In this document: one piece after another, positions 30,751 through 31,327 of the stretch
How positions within the stretch are numbered: position 1 is the stretch's first letter
Layout: each line of letters opens with the position of its first letter
Source of the DNA: a virus
Direction: 5' to 3' (one strand)
Length of the DNA stretch: 31,327 nucleotides
IMG/VR virus record: IMGVR_UViG_3300025168_009084
Location: 1-31,327 of that record
The notes under the pieces: generated by a model
The model's input: only the letters and a program-made list of their open reading frames with translations
What the model was told of the DNA's origin: nothing
The model's database searches: none
Made by a program: the position numbers and the translations under genes

Positions 30751-31003
30751 TTTTGTCACCTTCTGTGTCGTCATCCATGCTCATAATGTATTCATCATGC
30801 GCTTGGAGAATAGGAATGACATAACTCATGCGTGCGGCAAGCGCACCGAGTTCTGTCGCGGGGCCGATGTATTGACTGCCATCGGGAGCGTTGATGAACA
30901 CGATGTTATCTTTAACAAGCGTGCCGTGAGGCATCTTGAGAATAACTTCGCGCCCAATGTCTTCGTCTGTCCAACCATCTTCGGGAATAGGTGTGGGCTT
31001 CAT
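30743..31003 (-). CDS. hypothetical protein (86 aa)
   Basis: Starts with PTPIPEDGWTDEDIGREVIL, then PHGTLVKDNIVFINAPDGSQ and a helix (ELGALAARMSYVIPILQAHD). The first half looks like a small beta barrel. The ATG overlaps the upstream stop by ATGA. No family is recognised. Confidence 0.7.
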   Translation of the reverse strand: MKPTPIPEDGWTDEDIGREVILKMPHGTLVKDNIVFINAPDGSQYIGPATELGALAARMSYVIPILQAHDEYIMSMDDDTEGDKNE

Positions 31004-31326
31004 GCGTCCACCTCCAAGTATGAGTCTTCATAGACACCACCACAGATGATATTGGTTTGCACCATTGTCACCGGAGTAAGTTGAGCCTTCATGTATGCCA
31101 AGTGTTCGTTCCACTTGTCAAGGAATGCTACTGCATCTTCTTCATCCATGAAGTGTAAAGCACCACGCAATCTCCAACAAGCCTTGCTATCAAGTCCACC
31201 CATGAGTCCATCGGGTGACAGACAGAAGTTGTTGAGGTGATGAGCGAAGCCGGACATCTCCAAAGACTTGAAGTTGTTCACGCTCATCAGTGGTATGGTG
31301 TTGCGGAACTTGAATGTCTGTGGCTT
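31000..31326 (-). CDS. hypothetical protein, 5' end beyond the window
   Basis: The ATG at 31287 has no purine-rich sequence upstream, and the frame stays open to the window edge (adding KPQTFKFRNTIPL), so the gene most likely begins outside. The visible part includes MSGFAHHLNNFCLSPDGLMG, CWRLRGALHFMDEEDAVAFL and a helical segment. No family is recognised. Confidence 0.6.
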   Translation of the reverse strand, partial: KPQTFKFRNTIPLMSVNNFKSLEMSGFAHHLNNFCLSPDGLMGGLDSKACWRLRGALHFMDEEDAVAFLDKWNEHLAYMKAQLTPVTMVQTNIICGGVYEDSYLEVDA

Positions 31327-31327
31327 G

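Noticed and set aside
1-31327. tRNA or rRNA genes
   Set aside because: I saw no cloverleaf-type T-arm or conserved rRNA stretches, and there is almost no non-coding room; a dedicated scan was not possible.

Overview
This window looks like the replication and early-gene half of a tailed double-stranded DNA virus that infects an archaeon. The best match is the magroviruses known from marine metagenomes, whose presumed hosts are Marine Group II Euryarchaeota. The reasons are an archaeal-type replication set (family B DNA polymerase, PCNA-like clamp, RFC small-subunit clamp loader, archaeo-eukaryotic primase, XPF/ERCC4 nuclease, Cas4/RecB-like Fe-S nuclease, RecA/RadA-like ATPase, SNF2-type helicase, ligase-like protein) next to a group II chaperonin (thermosome), with many small phage-type genes packed end to end and no ribosomal, metabolic or tRNA genes. 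The virus and host assignment rests on gene content and memory of that virus group, not on a search.

Layout. Bases 2-745 hold the 3' end of a plus-strand gene, probably the edge of the other (virion?) module. It converges on, and overlaps by 29 bases, a minus-strand block that covers the rest of the window (717-31327, 51 genes). Reading that block in the direction of transcription, from right to left: (1) 31.3-26.1 kb, unknown early genes, including a zinc-ribbon protein and a DUF932-like protein that share a repeated FDMTG peptide; (2) 26.1-21.1 kb, small phage-family proteins, among them a likely ADP-ribosyltransferase-fold protein and a diverged paralogue pair; (3) 21.1-15.6 kb, an SNF2/SMARCAL1-like helicase, small proteins, a degenerate DNA-ligase homologue and a LAGLIDADG-like protein; (4) 15.4-4.4 kb, the core replisome: clamp loader, putative ssDNA-binding protein, RecA-like ATPase, DnaJ-type zinc protein, clamp, PolB, Fe-S nuclease, primase, winged-helix protein and ERCC4 nuclease; (5) 4.4-0.7 kb, AAA+ ATPase/helicase, DEDDy exonuclease, thermosome and a single-span membrane peptide.

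Almost every junction is a 4-base ATGA stop/start overlap, often with the codons GAA/GAG placed so that the C-terminal Glu run of one protein forms the purine-rich ribosome-binding region of the next. Only two gaps exceed 150 bases: 15436-15608 (AT-rich, with a TATA-like box before the clamp loader) and 26960-27163 (two inverted repeats). Ten genes under about 55 codons were found by reading these junctions. Seven of them are cysteine-rich putative zinc miniproteins, mostly wedged between replication genes.

Main points for follow-up: a primase that joins a PriS-like catalytic half to a PriL-like four-cysteine half; a ligase homologue in which the nucleotidyl lysine is replaced; substitutions in PolB motifs B and C; the FDMTG peptide locus; the set of zinc miniproteins; and an apparent complete absence of GATC, AGCT, ACGT, GTAC and CTAG from the window (read by eye). 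All functions are inferred from motifs; no database search was possible.
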